NCBI RefSeq assembly: GCF_022227765.1
Contig: NZ_JAJMLZ010000001.1
Span: 372,001-436,000 of the forward strand
DNA from: Ectothiorhodospira shaposhnikovii
GTDB lineage: Bacteria; Pseudomonadota; Gammaproteobacteria; Ectothiorhodospirales; Ectothiorhodospiraceae
Length of the DNA stretch: 64,000 nt
Reading direction: 5' to 3'
A program made the translations under genes and the position numbers. Numbering within the stretch: the first letter of the stretch is position 1; each line of letters begins with the position of its first letter. Shown here one piece after another: positions 36,445-45,347 of this stretch. The notes beneath the pieces were generated by a model. It was not told the DNA's origin. It searched no databases and was given only the letters and a program-made list of their open reading frames with translations.

Positions 36445-36458
36445 TTGCCCTGAATCAA
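36445..36458 (-). promoter_or_regulatory. Candidate FNR box of the nar operon
   Basis: On the minus strand the sequence is TTGATTCAGGGCAA; against the consensus TTGAT-N4-ATCAA one half is perfect and the other matches three of five. It is 150 bases before the narK1 ATG. An oxygen-responsive FNR/ANR-type activator is expected for nar genes. Confidence 0.4.
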
Positions 36459-36654
36459 CTCAGTATGCTTTTGTCTTGAAAATGGTTTTTCGTGTTCTAG
36501 AATCCTTGGCTGGGCTTGCCTTCATATGAGGTGACGAAAAGACAGCCTCTCAAAGAGCGCGGGGGGACGGGGTATCGGCGCAGGTGTTTTTCCAGGCAGG
36601 CCTGCAGTCTATACGATCTTGAACTCCTGACCTTTCCGGGAGGGCAGGGATGTT

Positions 36655-36957
36655 TCAGCAGCAGGCCTCCTCCACCCAGGTGAGCAGGGCCTGGGCGTCT
36701 TCATCGCCGCATGCCTCGAACAGTTCGCGGATCTGGTTGATGTTGGCGTGGATCAGGAACAGGTCGTCCGGTTTGGGGCCGGATTTCGGGTTGCGTTTGC
36801 CCAGGAAGTAGTCCCAGAAGGGAGACTGTTGGGCCGGATCGGCGGTGTATTCCTCGATCAGGCTCATGACCCGGCGGGCGTTGCCGTCGCAATCCAGGTC
36901 CTTGAAGCTGATGTAGCGGGCGTTGGCGGCGTCGGGGTGGAGATTGGGACGGGTCAC
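36655..36957 (-). CDS. cowN: N2-fixation sustaining protein CowN
   Basis: 100 residues from a GTG start at 36957 with AGGAG seven bases upstream; the longer frame from TTG 36999 has none. The family core is clear: RYISFKDLDCDGNARRVM (about 15-32), FWDYFLGKRNP, LFLIHANINQIRELFEACG (about 65-83) and the C-terminal acidic EEACC. CowN protects nitrogenase from inhibition by carbon monoxide and allows growth on N2 in its presence. A sigma-54 type promoter and a NifA-type site lie just upstream. Its presence implies that the organism fixes nitrogen, although no nif gene is in the window. It is the same orientation as the nar operon but separately promoted. Confidence 0.92.
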   Translation of the reverse strand: MTRPNLHPDAANARYISFKDLDCDGNARRVMSLIEEYTADPAQQSPFWDYFLGKRNPKSGPKPDDLFLIHANINQIRELFEACGDEDAQALLTWVEEACC

Positions 36958-36994
36958 GAACGGGCTCCTTGAATCGGTATTGTGCTGAGTATCA

Positions 36995-37010
36995 AGCAAG
37001 GAGCGAGCCA
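36995..37010 (-). promoter_or_regulatory. Sigma-54 (-24/-12) promoter of cowN
   Basis: Minus-strand sequence TGGCTCGCTCCTTGCT against the consensus TGGCACG-N4-TTGCW: only the fifth base differs, and GG and GC have the required ten-base separation. The start of transcription would be near 36984, 27 bases before the cowN GTG. Confidence 0.8.
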
Positions 37011-37082
37011 GTTTCTATGGATTTGTAAGTGCCTGTTAATATGACGGAATTGCCGGGGCAGGGCACAGGATGCGCGGGGGAT

Positions 37083-37098
37083 TGTAGGGAATATGACA
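37083..37098 (-). promoter_or_regulatory. NifA upstream activator site of cowN
   Basis: Minus-strand TGTCATATTCCCTACA fits TGT-N10-ACA exactly, and its centre is about 105 bases before the predicted start of transcription, the normal distance for a NifA enhancer. Confidence 0.75.
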
Positions 37099-37129
37099 GG
37101 TTTTGGGCTTTTTGAGGCCCTCACCCCAG

Positions 37130-37161
37130 CCCCTCTCCCGCAGGCGGGAGAGGGGGTTTTT
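37130..37161 (+). repeat. C/G-rich hairpin repeat with T run
   Basis: CCCCTCTCCCGC (37130-37141) pairs with GCGGGAGAGGGG (37144-37155), then GTTTTTC. A CCCTCACCCCAG lead-in precedes it. The T run is only right for the plus strand, although flanking genes are on the minus strand. It lies between the valS stop and the cowN enhancer and belongs to the same type of C-rich intergenic hairpin as those at 49447 and 56164. Confidence 0.6.
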
Positions 37162-37174
37162 CGGCGCGACGGCC

Positions 37175-39937
37175 TCACAGCCGCCGGATCTTCTCCAGCT
37201 GGGTTTCCAGTTCCCGCAGGGTCGTTGCCATTTCGGCCACCCGCTCCCGCTCCTTGGCCACGACTTCGGCCGGGGCACGCTCCACGAAGCCCGCGTTGGC
37301 GAGCTTGCCCTCGCACTGGGCCAGGTTCTTCTGCACCTTGGCGATCTCCTTTTCCAGACGGGCGATTTCCGCGTCCTTGTCGATCAGGCCCGCCAGGGGG
37401 ATCAAAAGGCGCATTTCACCCACCAGGGTCATGGCGGATTCCGGGGCCTCGGTGCCTTCCAGCCACTGTACCGACTCGGGCCTGGCCAGGAACCGGATGA
37501 AGCCCTGGTTGGCGGTGAAGCGGGCCTGGTCTTCCGGTTTCCAGTTGTCCAGCAGCACCGGCAGGGGCTTGCCGGGGGAGATGTCCATCTCGGCGCGGAT
37601 GCGGCGCATGCCCAGGATGAAGGTCTTCACCCACTCGATTTCCTGTTCCGCGCCGGCATCCTTCAGGGCTTCCTCCACCACCGGGTAGGGGCGGTGCATG
37701 AGGGTGTCGCCGGTCACGCCGGCCAGCGGGGCCACCTGGCGCCAGATGGCCTCGGTGATGAAGGGCATCACCGGGTGCATCAGGCGCAGCAGGGTTTCCA
37801 GGACTTGCACCAGGGTACGGCGGGTGCCGCGGCGGGCGGCCTCGCTGCTGTCCTCGCCGGTGAGCACCGGCTTGCACAGCTCCAGGTACCAGTCGCAGTA
37901 GTCGTACCAGGTGAACTCGTACAGGGCCTTGGCCGCCAGGTCGAAGCGGTATTCCCCCAGTTGGCGATGGGTCTCGGCGATGGTGTCCTGCAGACGGGAG
38001 GTGATCCAGCGATCCGCCAGGGACAGTTCCACCGCGCCGCCGCAAAGGCCTGTGTCCTGGCCCTCGGTGTTCATGAGCACATAGCGGGCGGCGTTCCACA
38101 GCTTGTTGCAGAAGTTGCGGTAGCCTTCGATGCGGCCCAGGTCGAACTTGATGTCCCGGCCGCTGGAGGCCAGGGCCGCCAGGGTGAAGCGCAGGGCGTC
38201 GGTGCCAAACGCGGGGATGCCGTCGGGGAACTGTTTTTTGGTGGCCTGGGCGATGCGCTTTTCCATCTGCGGCTGCATCAGCCCGGTGGTGCGCTTGGCC
38301 AGCAGGTCTTCCAGGCTGATGCCGTCGATGAGGTCGATGGGGTCGAGCACGTTGCCCTTGGACTTGGACATCTTCTGGCCTTCCGCATCACGGATCAGGC
38401 CGGTGACGTAGACTTCCCGGAACGGCACGTCGCCCATGAACTTGAGGCCCATCATGATCATGCGGGCCACCCAGAAGAAGATGATGTCAAAGCCGGTGAC
38501 CAGTACCGCAGTGGGGTAGAAAGTCTTGAGTTCCGGGGTCTGCTCCGGCCAGCCCAGGGTGGAGAAGGGCCACAGGGCGGAGCTGAACCAGGTATCCAGT
38601 ACGTCCGGGTCCTGGGTCAGGCGTACCTCGTCCCCCAGCCGGTGCTTGCGGCGCACGGCGGCCTCGTCCTCGCCCACGTAGATGTTGCCGGCCTCGTCGT
38701 ACCAGGCGGGGATGCGGTGACCCCACCAGATCTGGCGGGAGATGCACCAGTCCTCGATGTTGCGCATCCACTCGAAGTAGGTCTTGCTCCAGTTCTCGGG
38801 CACGAAGCGGATGCGGCCGTCCTCCACCGCCCGGATGGCGGGTTCGGCCAGGGGCGCGGCCTTCACGTACCACTGGTCGGTGAGGAAGGGTTCGATGACG
38901 GCACCGCTGCGGTCACCCCGGGGCACCATGAGCTTGTGATCGTCGATGCGCTCCAGCAGGCCCTGGGCCTCCAGGTCGGCGATGATCTGCCGACGGGCAT
39001 CGAAGCGATCCAGGCCGCGGTAGGCTTCGGGCGCGGCATCGTTGATGCGGGCATCCACGGTGAAGATGTTGATCATGGGCAGATCGTGCCGGCTGCCCAC
39101 GGCGTAGTCGTTGAAATCGTGGGCGGGGGTGATCTTCACGCAGCCGGAACCGAATTCCGGGTCCACGTAGTCGTCGGCGATCACGGGGATCTCGCGGCCG
39201 GTGAGGGGCAGGGTGACGGTTTTGCCGATGAGGTGGCGATAGCGCTCATCCTCCGGATTCACCGCCACGGCGGTATCCCCCAGCATGGTTTCCGGGCGGG
39301 TGGTGGCCACCACCAGATGACCGGAGCCGTCGCTCAGGGGGTAGCGCAGGTGCCAGAGCTTGCCCTGTTCTTCCTCGGAGATGACCTCCAGGTCGGAAAC
39401 GGCGGTGTGCAGCACCGGGTCCCAGTTCACCAGGCGCTTGCCGCGATAGATCAGGCCTTCCTCGTACAGGCGCACGAAGACCTCGGTCACCGCCCGAGAC
39501 AGGCCGGCATCCATGGTGAAACGCTCCCGGTGCCAGTCGATGGAGGTGCCCAGGCGACGCAGCTGTTGCTGAATCTGGTTGCCGGAGTGGTCCCGCCATT
39601 CCCAGACCTTGTCGAGGAATGCCTCCCGGCCCAGATCATGGCGGGACTGGCCGTTCCGGGCCAGCTGGCGTTCCACCACCATCTGGGTGGCGATGCCCGC
39701 ATGGTCGGTGCCGCCCTGCCAGAGGGTGTTGTCGCCCCGCATCCGGTGGTAGCGGATGAGGGTATCCATCAGGGTGTCCTGGAAGGCGTGCCCCATGTGC
39801 AGGGTGCCGGTGACGTTGGGCGGCGGCAGCATGATGCAGTAGGGCGTGCCCTCGCCCGCGGGAGCGAACCAGCCGCGGCCCTCCCATTCCTGGTAGATGG
39901 CTTGCTCGATGGCGTGGGGGTCGTAAGTCTTGTCCAT
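37175..39937 (-). CDS. valS: Valyl-tRNA synthetase
   Basis: 920 residues from ATG 39937 (the earlier start at 40003 adds 22 unrelated residues). Class Ia synthetase that charges tRNA-Val in the cytoplasm. The HIGH-type motif is [15 protein letters not shown] near residue 42-56, the KMSKS loop [10 protein letters not shown] near 530, the editing domain lies between (about 190-340), and the anticodon-binding domain and a C-terminal coiled coil ([20 protein letters not shown], about 850-870) follow. Same order valS-holC-pepA as in many gammaproteobacteria. Confidence 0.97.
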   Translation of the reverse strand: MDKTYDPHAIEQAIYQEWEGRGWFAPAGEGTPYCIMLPPPNVTGTLHMGHAFQDTLMDTLIRYHRMRGDNTLWQGGTDHAGIATQMVVERQLARNGQSRHDLGREAFLDKVWEWRDHSGNQIQQQLRRLGTSIDWHRERFTMDAGLSRAVTEVFVRLYEEGLIYRGKRLVNWDPVLHTAVSDLEVISEEEQGKLWHLRYPLSDGSGHLVVATTRPETMLGDTAVAVNPEDERYRHLIGKTVTLPLTGREIPVIADDYVDPEFGSGCVKITPAHDFNDYAVGSRHDLPMINIFTVDARINDAAPEAYRGLDRFDARRQIIADLEAQGLLERIDDHKLMVPRGDRSGAVIEPFLTDQWYVKAAPLAEPAIRAVEDGRIRFVPENWSKTYFEWMRNIEDWCISRQIWWGHRIPAWYDEAGNIYVGEDEAAVRRKHRLGDEVRLTQDPDVLDTWFSSALWPFSTLGWPEQTPELKTFYPTAVLVTGFDIIFFWVARMIMMGLKFMGDVPFREVYVTGLIRDAEGQKMSKSKGNVLDPIDLIDGISLEDLLAKRTTGLMQPQMEKRIAQATKKQFPDGIPAFGTDALRFTLAALASSGRDIKFDLGRIEGYRNFCNKLWNAARYVLMNTEGQDTGLCGGAVELSLADRWITSRLQDTIAETHRQLGEYRFDLAAKALYEFTWYDYCDWYLELCKPVLTGEDSSEAARRGTRRTLVQVLETLLRLMHPVMPFITEAIWRQVAPLAGVTGDTLMHRPYPVVEEALKDAGAEQEIEWVKTFILGMRRIRAEMDISPGKPLPVLLDNWKPEDQARFTANQGFIRFLARPESVQWLEGTEAPESAMTLVGEMRLLIPLAGLIDKDAEIARLEKEIAKVQKNLAQCEGKLANAGFVERAPAEVVAKERERVAEMATTLRELETQLEKIRRL

Positions 39938-39999
39938 GGTGCCTGTGTCTGGGTGCGGGCGAAAGTGGCGGATTATATGATGCTTTTCGGTGGGAGTGG

Positions 40000-40422
40000 T
40001 CATCCCAGCGGGTGGTGGTGCAGGTCGCAGCCGTGTTCCCGGTAGTAGCGGAAACGGTCGCGCCCGGCCTGTTTCACCACGGGGTCCTCGTTGACGATTT
40101 CCGCCACCCGGGCAAAGCCTTCGTAGCCTTCGGGCACGGTGTCGGCCAGGTTCAGCAGCAGATCCCGGGCCGTGGGTGGGACCCGGTCATGGCCGATGCT
40201 CACCGGCATGTCCGGATCCTGGGGGTTGATCCCGTGGGGGATGAAGGCATCGTCCCGGAAGGTCCACAGCAGCTCATCCAGTTGCCGTGACAGGCCGGGG
40301 GAACCGGTATGCACGTGCACCCGGTGCCCCAGCCCGAAGGCCTTTTGGATCAGCCGGCAGGTGATGGCCAGGCGGGCCTGGGGCTGGTCGCTCTTGATGG
40401 TGTAAAAATCGACTCGGGTCAT
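40000..40422 (-). CDS. holC: DNA polymerase III chi subunit
   Basis: 140 residues. Begins with the family sequence [36 protein letters not shown] (about 47-62) is the usual chi signature. Chi joins the clamp loader to single-strand binding protein. It is placed between pepA and valS, the conserved neighbourhood. Confidence 0.94.
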   Translation of the reverse strand: MTRVDFYTIKSDQPQARLAITCRLIQKAFGLGHRVHVHTGSPGLSRQLDELLWTFRDDAFIPHGINPQDPDMPVSIGHDRVPPTARDLLLNLADTVPEGYEGFARVAEIVNEDPVVKQAGRDRFRYYREHGCDLHHHPLG

Positions 40423-40444
40423 GGTGTGAGCCGCGGGGCGCCGT

Positions 40445-41938
40445 CTAGTCCTTCACCCGGCTGGCCAGGAACTGCATCAGCAGCGGCACCGGACGTCCGG
40501 TGGCCCCCTTTTCCTTGCCGCTCTTCCAGGCCACCCCGGCGATGTCCAGGTGGGCCCACTTGTACTTCTTGGTGAACCGGGACAGGAAACAGGCCGCGGT
40601 GATGGTGCCGGCCGGTCGGCCGCCGATGTTGGCCATGTCGGCGAAGTTGCTCTTGAGCTGTTCCTGGTATTCATCCCACAGGGGCATTTCCCAGGCCCGA
40701 TCGCCGCTGTGCCTGCCCGCGGCCAGCAGTTCATTGATCAGCGGACCATGGTTGCCCAGTACCGCCGAGGCCTGATGGCCCAGGGCGATGATGCAGGCGC
40801 CGGTGAGTGTGGCCAGGTCCACCACCACGTCCGGATCGAAGCGTTCCACATAGGTCAGGGCGTCACACAGCACCAGACGGCCCTCGGCGTCGGTGTTGAG
40901 AATCTCCACCGTTTGTCCCGAGAGGGTGGTGACGATATCGCCGGGCTTGGTGGCCTTGCCGTCGGGCATGTTTTCGGCGGCGGCGATGACACCGATGATG
41001 TTCATGGGCAGGCGGAGTTCGGCCACGGCCTTCATGGTGCCCATGACCGCCGCCGCGCCGCCCATGTCGAACTTCATCTCGTCCATGGCCTCGCCGGGTT
41101 TGATGGAGATGCCGCCGGTGTCGAAGGTGATGCCCTTGCCCACCAGGACCACCGGCTTGTCGCCCTTTTTACCGCCCCGGTAGTCCATGACGATGAGTTT
41201 CGCCGGCTGTTCGGACCCTCGGGAGACCGCCAGCAGGGCGCCCATGCCCAGCTTCTCCATCTCTTCCTCGTCCAGCACTTCCAGCTTCAGGTCCTTGTAG
41301 GCCTTTTTGAGCTGTCGGGCCTGTTCCGCCAGGTGGGTGGGGGTGCAGACGTTGCCGGGACGGTTGGCCAGATCCCGGGTCAGGGCCATGCCCAGGGCGG
41401 TGGCCGAGGCCCGGGCCATGGCATTGGCGCCGGCTTCCAGGTCCTTGGCGTCCGCCACGTTGAGGACCATGCGCTTGAGGGCGAGCGGGTCGGACTTCTT
41501 GCCGCTCTTGAATTCGTCGAATCGGTAAAGGCCGTCTTCCACCACCAGCACGCTCTGTACCAGCTTCCATTCCAGGTCATGTCCCTTGACCGGCAGATCC
41601 GTGAGATAATTATGCACTTGGTCGGCACCGGTCCGGCGCAGGGCGCCCACCATGGCGGCGGTGACCTGGCGGAAGGCGGCTTCGCCGAACTCCCGTTCCT
41701 TGCCGCAGCCGATCAGCAAAATCCGGTCCGCCAGATCATTGGGGACATGATGCAGCCACAGGCACTGCCCGCGCTCGCCGTCCATGTCGCCCCGCTTGAC
41801 CAGGGCGCTGATGGCGCCGCCGGTGGCCTCGTCCAGGGCCTTGGCGGCGGCGGAGAGCTTCCGGCGCTCGAACACCCCTGCGATGATGCAGGCGCTGCGC
41901 TGTTGTGCGGGATGGGTGCTTTCGACTGTGAATTCCAT
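40445..41938 (-). CDS. pepA: Leucyl aminopeptidase PepA
   Basis: 497 residues from ATG 41938 (GAGGAA directly upstream); the longest frame from 42031 is not needed. M17-family dizinc aminopeptidase: metal-binding and catalytic stretches VLVGKGITFDTGGISIK (about 255-271), DMGGAAAV and NTDAEGRLVLCDAL (about 340-353), the M17 signature. In Enterobacteria PepA also binds DNA for Xer site-specific recombination and carAB control; xerD is in this window. Divergent from lptF. Confidence 0.96.
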   Translation of the reverse strand: MEFTVESTHPAQQRSACIIAGVFERRKLSAAAKALDEATGGAISALVKRGDMDGERGQCLWLHHVPNDLADRILLIGCGKEREFGEAAFRQVTAAMVGALRRTGADQVHNYLTDLPVKGHDLEWKLVQSVLVVEDGLYRFDEFKSGKKSDPLALKRMVLNVADAKDLEAGANAMARASATALGMALTRDLANRPGNVCTPTHLAEQARQLKKAYKDLKLEVLDEEEMEKLGMGALLAVSRGSEQPAKLIVMDYRGGKKGDKPVVLVGKGITFDTGGISIKPGEAMDEMKFDMGGAAAVMGTMKAVAELRLPMNIIGVIAAAENMPDGKATKPGDIVTTLSGQTVEILNTDAEGRLVLCDALTYVERFDPDVVVDLATLTGACIIALGHQASAVLGNHGPLINELLAAGRHSGDRAWEMPLWDEYQEQLKSNFADMANIGGRPAGTITAACFLSRFTKKYKWAHLDIAGVAWKSGKEKGATGRPVPLLMQFLASRVKD

Positions 41939-42093
41939 GCCGTTCCTCGGGAGAAACTGGGTGGGGGATGGTGAGGGCAGGGCAAGGGCCGTGCTCATCA
42001 GCCTGCCCATGACTGACAAGAGTTTATCCATTCTATGGAAAATCCGTTCTCTTCACCAACAGGCGCCCGGGGCGCCGGGGCCGCGGTGACGGC

Positions 42094-43203
42094 ATGCGCC
42101 TGAAGGTGCTCGACCGTTATCTGGTCCGGGAGATGCTGTTCACCCAGCTTGCCGTGACCCTGGTGCTGCTGCTGATCATCATGGGCGGCGTGCTGGCCCG
42201 GCTGCTACGGGAGGCGGCCGAGGGCCGCATTCCCGGCGATGTGCTGCCCCCCATCCTGATCCTTGGCACGTTCAACGGGCTAATCCTGCTGTTGCCCGTC
42301 TCGTTGTTCCTGGCGCTGATGCTCTCCCTGGGACGACTCTACAAGGACAGCGAGATGGCCGCTCTGATGGCCTCCGGGGTGGGGTACGGGCGCCTGTACA
42401 GGACCATTCTCATCCTGGCCCTGCCGCTGACCCTGATCCTGGCCTTCCTGTCCCTGTTCGTGTCGCCCCAGACCTCCCTGATGGTGGACCAGATCCGTGC
42501 CGAAGCGAGTCAGCGCTCCGACCTCATGGGTGTCACGCCGGGCCGGTTCACCCGCGCCGGTTTCGGCGGTGTGGTGCTGTTCGTGGAGTCCTTCGCCGAT
42601 GAGCGCCGCACCATGAACAACGTTTTCATCCAGCGCCGCATGGGTGACCGGACCGAGGTGGTGGTGGCGCGCACCGCCACCCAACAGGTGGACCCGGTGT
42701 CGGGACAGCGTTTTCTGGTCCTGCGGGATGGTTATCGCTACGAGGGCAGTCCGGGGGATCTGGATTTTCGCATCATCGAATTCAAGACCCATGGGGTGAG
42801 GATGCCCGAGCCCGATGCCGTGTCGGTGCGCAACCGCACGGATAACGTGCCCACCCTGACGCTGCTGGGTTCGGAGCGTCTGGATTACCGGGCCGAACTG
42901 CAATGGCGGCTGGCCGCGCCCATCTCCATGCTGCTGCTGGCCCTGGTGGCCCTGCCGCTGTCCTATACCTCGCCCCGTCAGGGGCGCTTTGCCAAGCTGG
43001 CCCTGGGGGTGGCGGTTTATGTGGTGTATGCCCAGTTGCAGATCATGGCCCAGTCCTGGTACGCGGACGGGGTTTCCCCACCCTGGTTGGGGATGTGGTG
43101 GGTACATGTCCTGGTGGGGATATTGCTCATTTATCTGCTGGTGCATCGCTACGGCCTGCGCTGGCTGATGATCGCCTGGCGCCGCCGGGAGGTGCCGGCA
43201 TGA
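42094..43203 (+). CDS. lptF: LPS export ABC permease LptF
   Basis: 369 residues. Inner-membrane part of the LptBFG transporter that extracts lipopolysaccharide and sends it to the outer membrane. Three N-terminal membrane helices (about 13-35, 60-80, 100-125), a periplasmic beta-jellyroll domain (about 130-270), and three C-terminal helices. LDRYLVREMLFTQLAVTLVL is the usual start. Its stop overlaps the lptG ATG. Shows the cell is a Gram-negative with LPS. Confidence 0.95.
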   Translation: MRLKVLDRYLVREMLFTQLAVTLVLLLIIMGGVLARLLREAAEGRIPGDVLPPILILGTFNGLILLLPVSLFLALMLSLGRLYKDSEMAALMASGVGYGRLYRTILILALPLTLILAFLSLFVSPQTSLMVDQIRAEASQRSDLMGVTPGRFTRAGFGGVVLFVESFADERRTMNNVFIQRRMGDRTEVVVARTATQQVDPVSGQRFLVLRDGYRYEGSPGDLDFRIIEFKTHGVRMPEPDAVSVRNRTDNVPTLTLLGSERLDYRAELQWRLAAPISMLLLALVALPLSYTSPRQGRFAKLALGVAVYVVYAQLQIMAQSWYADGVSPPWLGMWWVHVLVGILLIYLLVHRYGLRWLMIAWRRREVPA

Positions 43204-44261
43204 TGATCCTGCGTCTGTACATCGCCCGTCAGGTGATCGGCGGCACCCTGCTGGCCTTGTTGGTGCTGACCGCGCTGGATGTGGCTTTCACCTTCATCGG
43301 CGAACTGGATGACGTGGGGCAGGGGGCCTATGGCTGGATCCAGGCGGTGACCTATACGGCACTCACCATCCCCCGCCGTCTCTACGAACTGTTTCCCACC
43401 GCGGTGCTGCTGGGCACCCTGCTGAGTCTGGGCACTGCCGCCGAGAACAGCGAACTCACCGCCATGCGGGCGGCCGGGCTGTCCGTTTACCGCATCGTCA
43501 TCGCCGTGTTGCAGGCCGGACTGGTCATGATGCTGGCGGCGGTGCTGCTGGGAGAGGTGGTGGCACCGGCCGCGGAGCGTCAGGCCCAGAGCCTGCGCAC
43601 CTTCTCCCATTCCGACCAGGTTCATGTGGGCAGTGGCGGCCTTTGGGCCAGGGATGGCGACCGCTTCCTGAATGTCCGCACCATCATGCCCGGATTGCGG
43701 CTGCAGGATCTGCGCATCTACCGGTTCGACGACACCGGACGCTTGGTGGAGTCGGTCCAGGCCGGCCAGGCCCGCTACCGGGAAGGTGTCTGGGTCATGG
43801 AGGACGTGGTGCGCAGTCGCATCTCGTCCACGGGCATCCAGGCGGAACGGGTGGCCATGGAACGGTGGGAGCGGTTGCTGGCCCCCGAGCTGTTTGACGT
43901 CATCGTGGTGGAGCCCAGGCAGATGTCCGCCTGGGCGCTGGCCCGCTACATCACCTATCTGCGGGAGAATAACCTGGAGTCGGCCCCCTACGAGCTGGCC
44001 TTCTGGTCCCGCTTCACCACCCCGTTGTCCAGTCTGGTGATGCTGCTGCTGGCGATACCTTTCATCTTCGGTTCCCTGCGCACCGGCGGTGCGGGGCAGC
44101 GACTGTTCATCGGCATCCTGATCGGGGTGGGATTCCACCTGCTCAACCGGACCCTCAACCATATGGGGCTGGTGTACGGGATTCCCCCCTTCCTCAGCGC
44201 CGTGCTGCCGCTGACGGTATTCCTGCTGGTGGCCCTGTGGGCCTTGCGACGGGTGCGTTAG
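43200..44261 (+). CDS. lptG: LPS export ABC permease LptG
   Basis: 353 residues from ATG 43200 (ATGATG overlapping the lptF stop; a second ATG follows at once). ILRLYIARQVIGGTLLALLV opens the first helix; TAAENSELTAMRAAGLSVYR (about 80-99) is the conserved coupling-helix region contacting LptB; C-terminal helices from about residue 275. Partner of LptF. The adjoining RDD gene is convergent, four bases away. Confidence 0.95.
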   Translation: MMILRLYIARQVIGGTLLALLVLTALDVAFTFIGELDDVGQGAYGWIQAVTYTALTIPRRLYELFPTAVLLGTLLSLGTAAENSELTAMRAAGLSVYRIVIAVLQAGLVMMLAAVLLGEVVAPAAERQAQSLRTFSHSDQVHVGSGGLWARDGDRFLNVRTIMPGLRLQDLRIYRFDDTGRLVESVQAGQARYREGVWVMEDVVRSRISSTGIQAERVAMERWERLLAPELFDVIVVEPRQMSAWALARYITYLRENNLESAPYELAFWSRFTTPLSSLVMLLLAIPFIFGSLRTGGAGQRLFIGILIGVGFHLLNRTLNHMGLVYGIPPFLSAVLPLTVFLLVALWALRRVR

Positions 44262-44265
44262 CCGT

Positions 44266-44787
44266 TCAAACCCCGGTTTTCTTGTGATCCGGCAGGCGCA
44301 CCAGGCGGGTGTCCGACAGCAGGTCGTGCAGCATCAGCTTCTGCGGGTGGCGCCAGGTCCAGACCAGACCGGCGGCCACCACCACCAGCACGCCCAGCGC
44401 CACCGGCCACAAGCCGGTGCGCCAAGCCTGGAGACCGACGAGGATCACCACCCACTGCAGCAGGGCCACCAGGAAACGGCGCATGGCGTGCATCCAGGTC
44501 ACGGCCTGCCCCCGCCGGCCCACCAGCTGAATGCGCCAAGTCTGCATGGCCAGGGACACACCTCCCCGGGTCCAGAACCAGCCGAAATAGAGAAAGGCCA
44601 CGCACAGGGTGAACAGGGTGAACAGCGGGAACAGGGGGTGTTCCTCGGTGAGACCGGTCAGCAAGGTGGCGCCCAGCGCGGTCAGCATGAGTACGGCCAG
44701 GAGCAGCATGCTCTCATAGACGATGCAGGCCAGGCGGCGCAGGATGCCGATGGGCTGGAGGGGGGCGGATGTCTGGGCGTCGGTCAT
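44266..44787 (-). CDS. RDD-family membrane protein
   Basis: 173 residues with three or four membrane helices (about 15-45, 55-75, 110-150). RDD proteins carry conserved Arg and Asp residues near helix ends: here RRLACIVYESMLLLAVL in place of the R, and TRGGVSLAMQTWRIQLV. Function of most members is unknown; some are Na+(Li+,K+)/H+ antiporters. A neighbour of lptG in many gammaproteobacteria. Confidence 0.88.
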   Translation of the reverse strand: MTDAQTSAPLQPIGILRRLACIVYESMLLLAVLMLTALGATLLTGLTEEHPLFPLFTLFTLCVAFLYFGWFWTRGGVSLAMQTWRIQLVGRRGQAVTWMHAMRRFLVALLQWVVILVGLQAWRTGLWPVALGVLVVVAAGLVWTWRHPQKLMLHDLLSDTRLVRLPDHKKTGV

Positions 44788-44960
44788 GGCAAGTTCCGGC
44801 TGCGTCGGTGCGTGTCTTGGGGGATGGATGAAGCCGCGGGATGGGCGGGCATTATAGCCCCGGTCGCGGGCTTTTCAGCAAAGCACCCGGCGCGGTCTTA
44901 TACTCGTGGGAGGTCGGTGGATGACCGGATCCCCCGCCATTGGCATGCGATGAGGACCCC

Positions 44961-45347
44961 ATGAGCGAAGAACAGAGTCAGGAACGGCGTCATTTTCATC
45001 GGGTCAGCTTCAAGGGCGTGGCCTACATGACCCTGGAGTCGCCGGACGAAACCCCGGTGGAACTGGTGGATCTCTCCCTGCAGGGGGTGCTTGTGCGAAC
45101 TGCCCGGCCCATGCCCCAGCGGCGCCTGGGTGAATATGCCTATCTGCGGGTGCCCCTGGCCGAGGAACTGGACATTCTGCTCATGGTGCAATTGCAGCGT
45201 ATCGAAGGTCGGGATCTGGGGCTTAGGATCACCCAGATGGAACTGGAGAGTGCCCAGCACCTCAAACGTCTGGTAGAGCTCAATTTGGGTGACCAGTCTC
45301 TATTGGAGCGTGACCTGGCCGCACTGTACGAGGTCCATTCGTCGTGA
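44961..45347 (+). CDS. PilZ-domain c-di-GMP binding protein
   Basis: 128 residues from ATG 44961 (GAGGA upstream). Single PilZ domain with both ligand motifs: RRHFHRV (RxxxR, about 9-15) and DLSLQGVLV (D-x-S-x-x-G, about 41-49). The C-terminal helix has RLVELNLGD, as in the YcgR-like short PilZ proteins. Should respond to c-di-GMP made by cyclases such as the REC-GGDEF protein at 4215. Its stop overlaps the start of the NfeD gene (GTGA), an unexpected coupling. Confidence 0.9.
   Translation: MSEEQSQERRHFHRVSFKGVAYMTLESPDETPVELVDLSLQGVLVRTARPMPQRRLGEYAYLRVPLAEELDILLMVQLQRIEGRDLGLRITQMELESAQHLKRLVELNLGDQSLLERDLAALYEVHSS

Larger units (their letters stand above)
36294..36654. other. Intergenic regulatory region between cowN and the nar operon
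   Basis: 361 bases without a gene. It must contain the nar operon promoter on the minus strand (candidate FNR site and palindrome listed separately) and the end of the cowN transcript. No convincing intrinsic terminator was seen after cowN; GCAGGCCTGC near 36599 is a short palindrome. Confidence 0.6.

Noticed and set aside
37103-40045. 980-codon open frame on the plus strand over valS
   Set aside because: It is the complement of valS in a GC-rich gene; no recognisable domain, and valS motifs are unmistakable.
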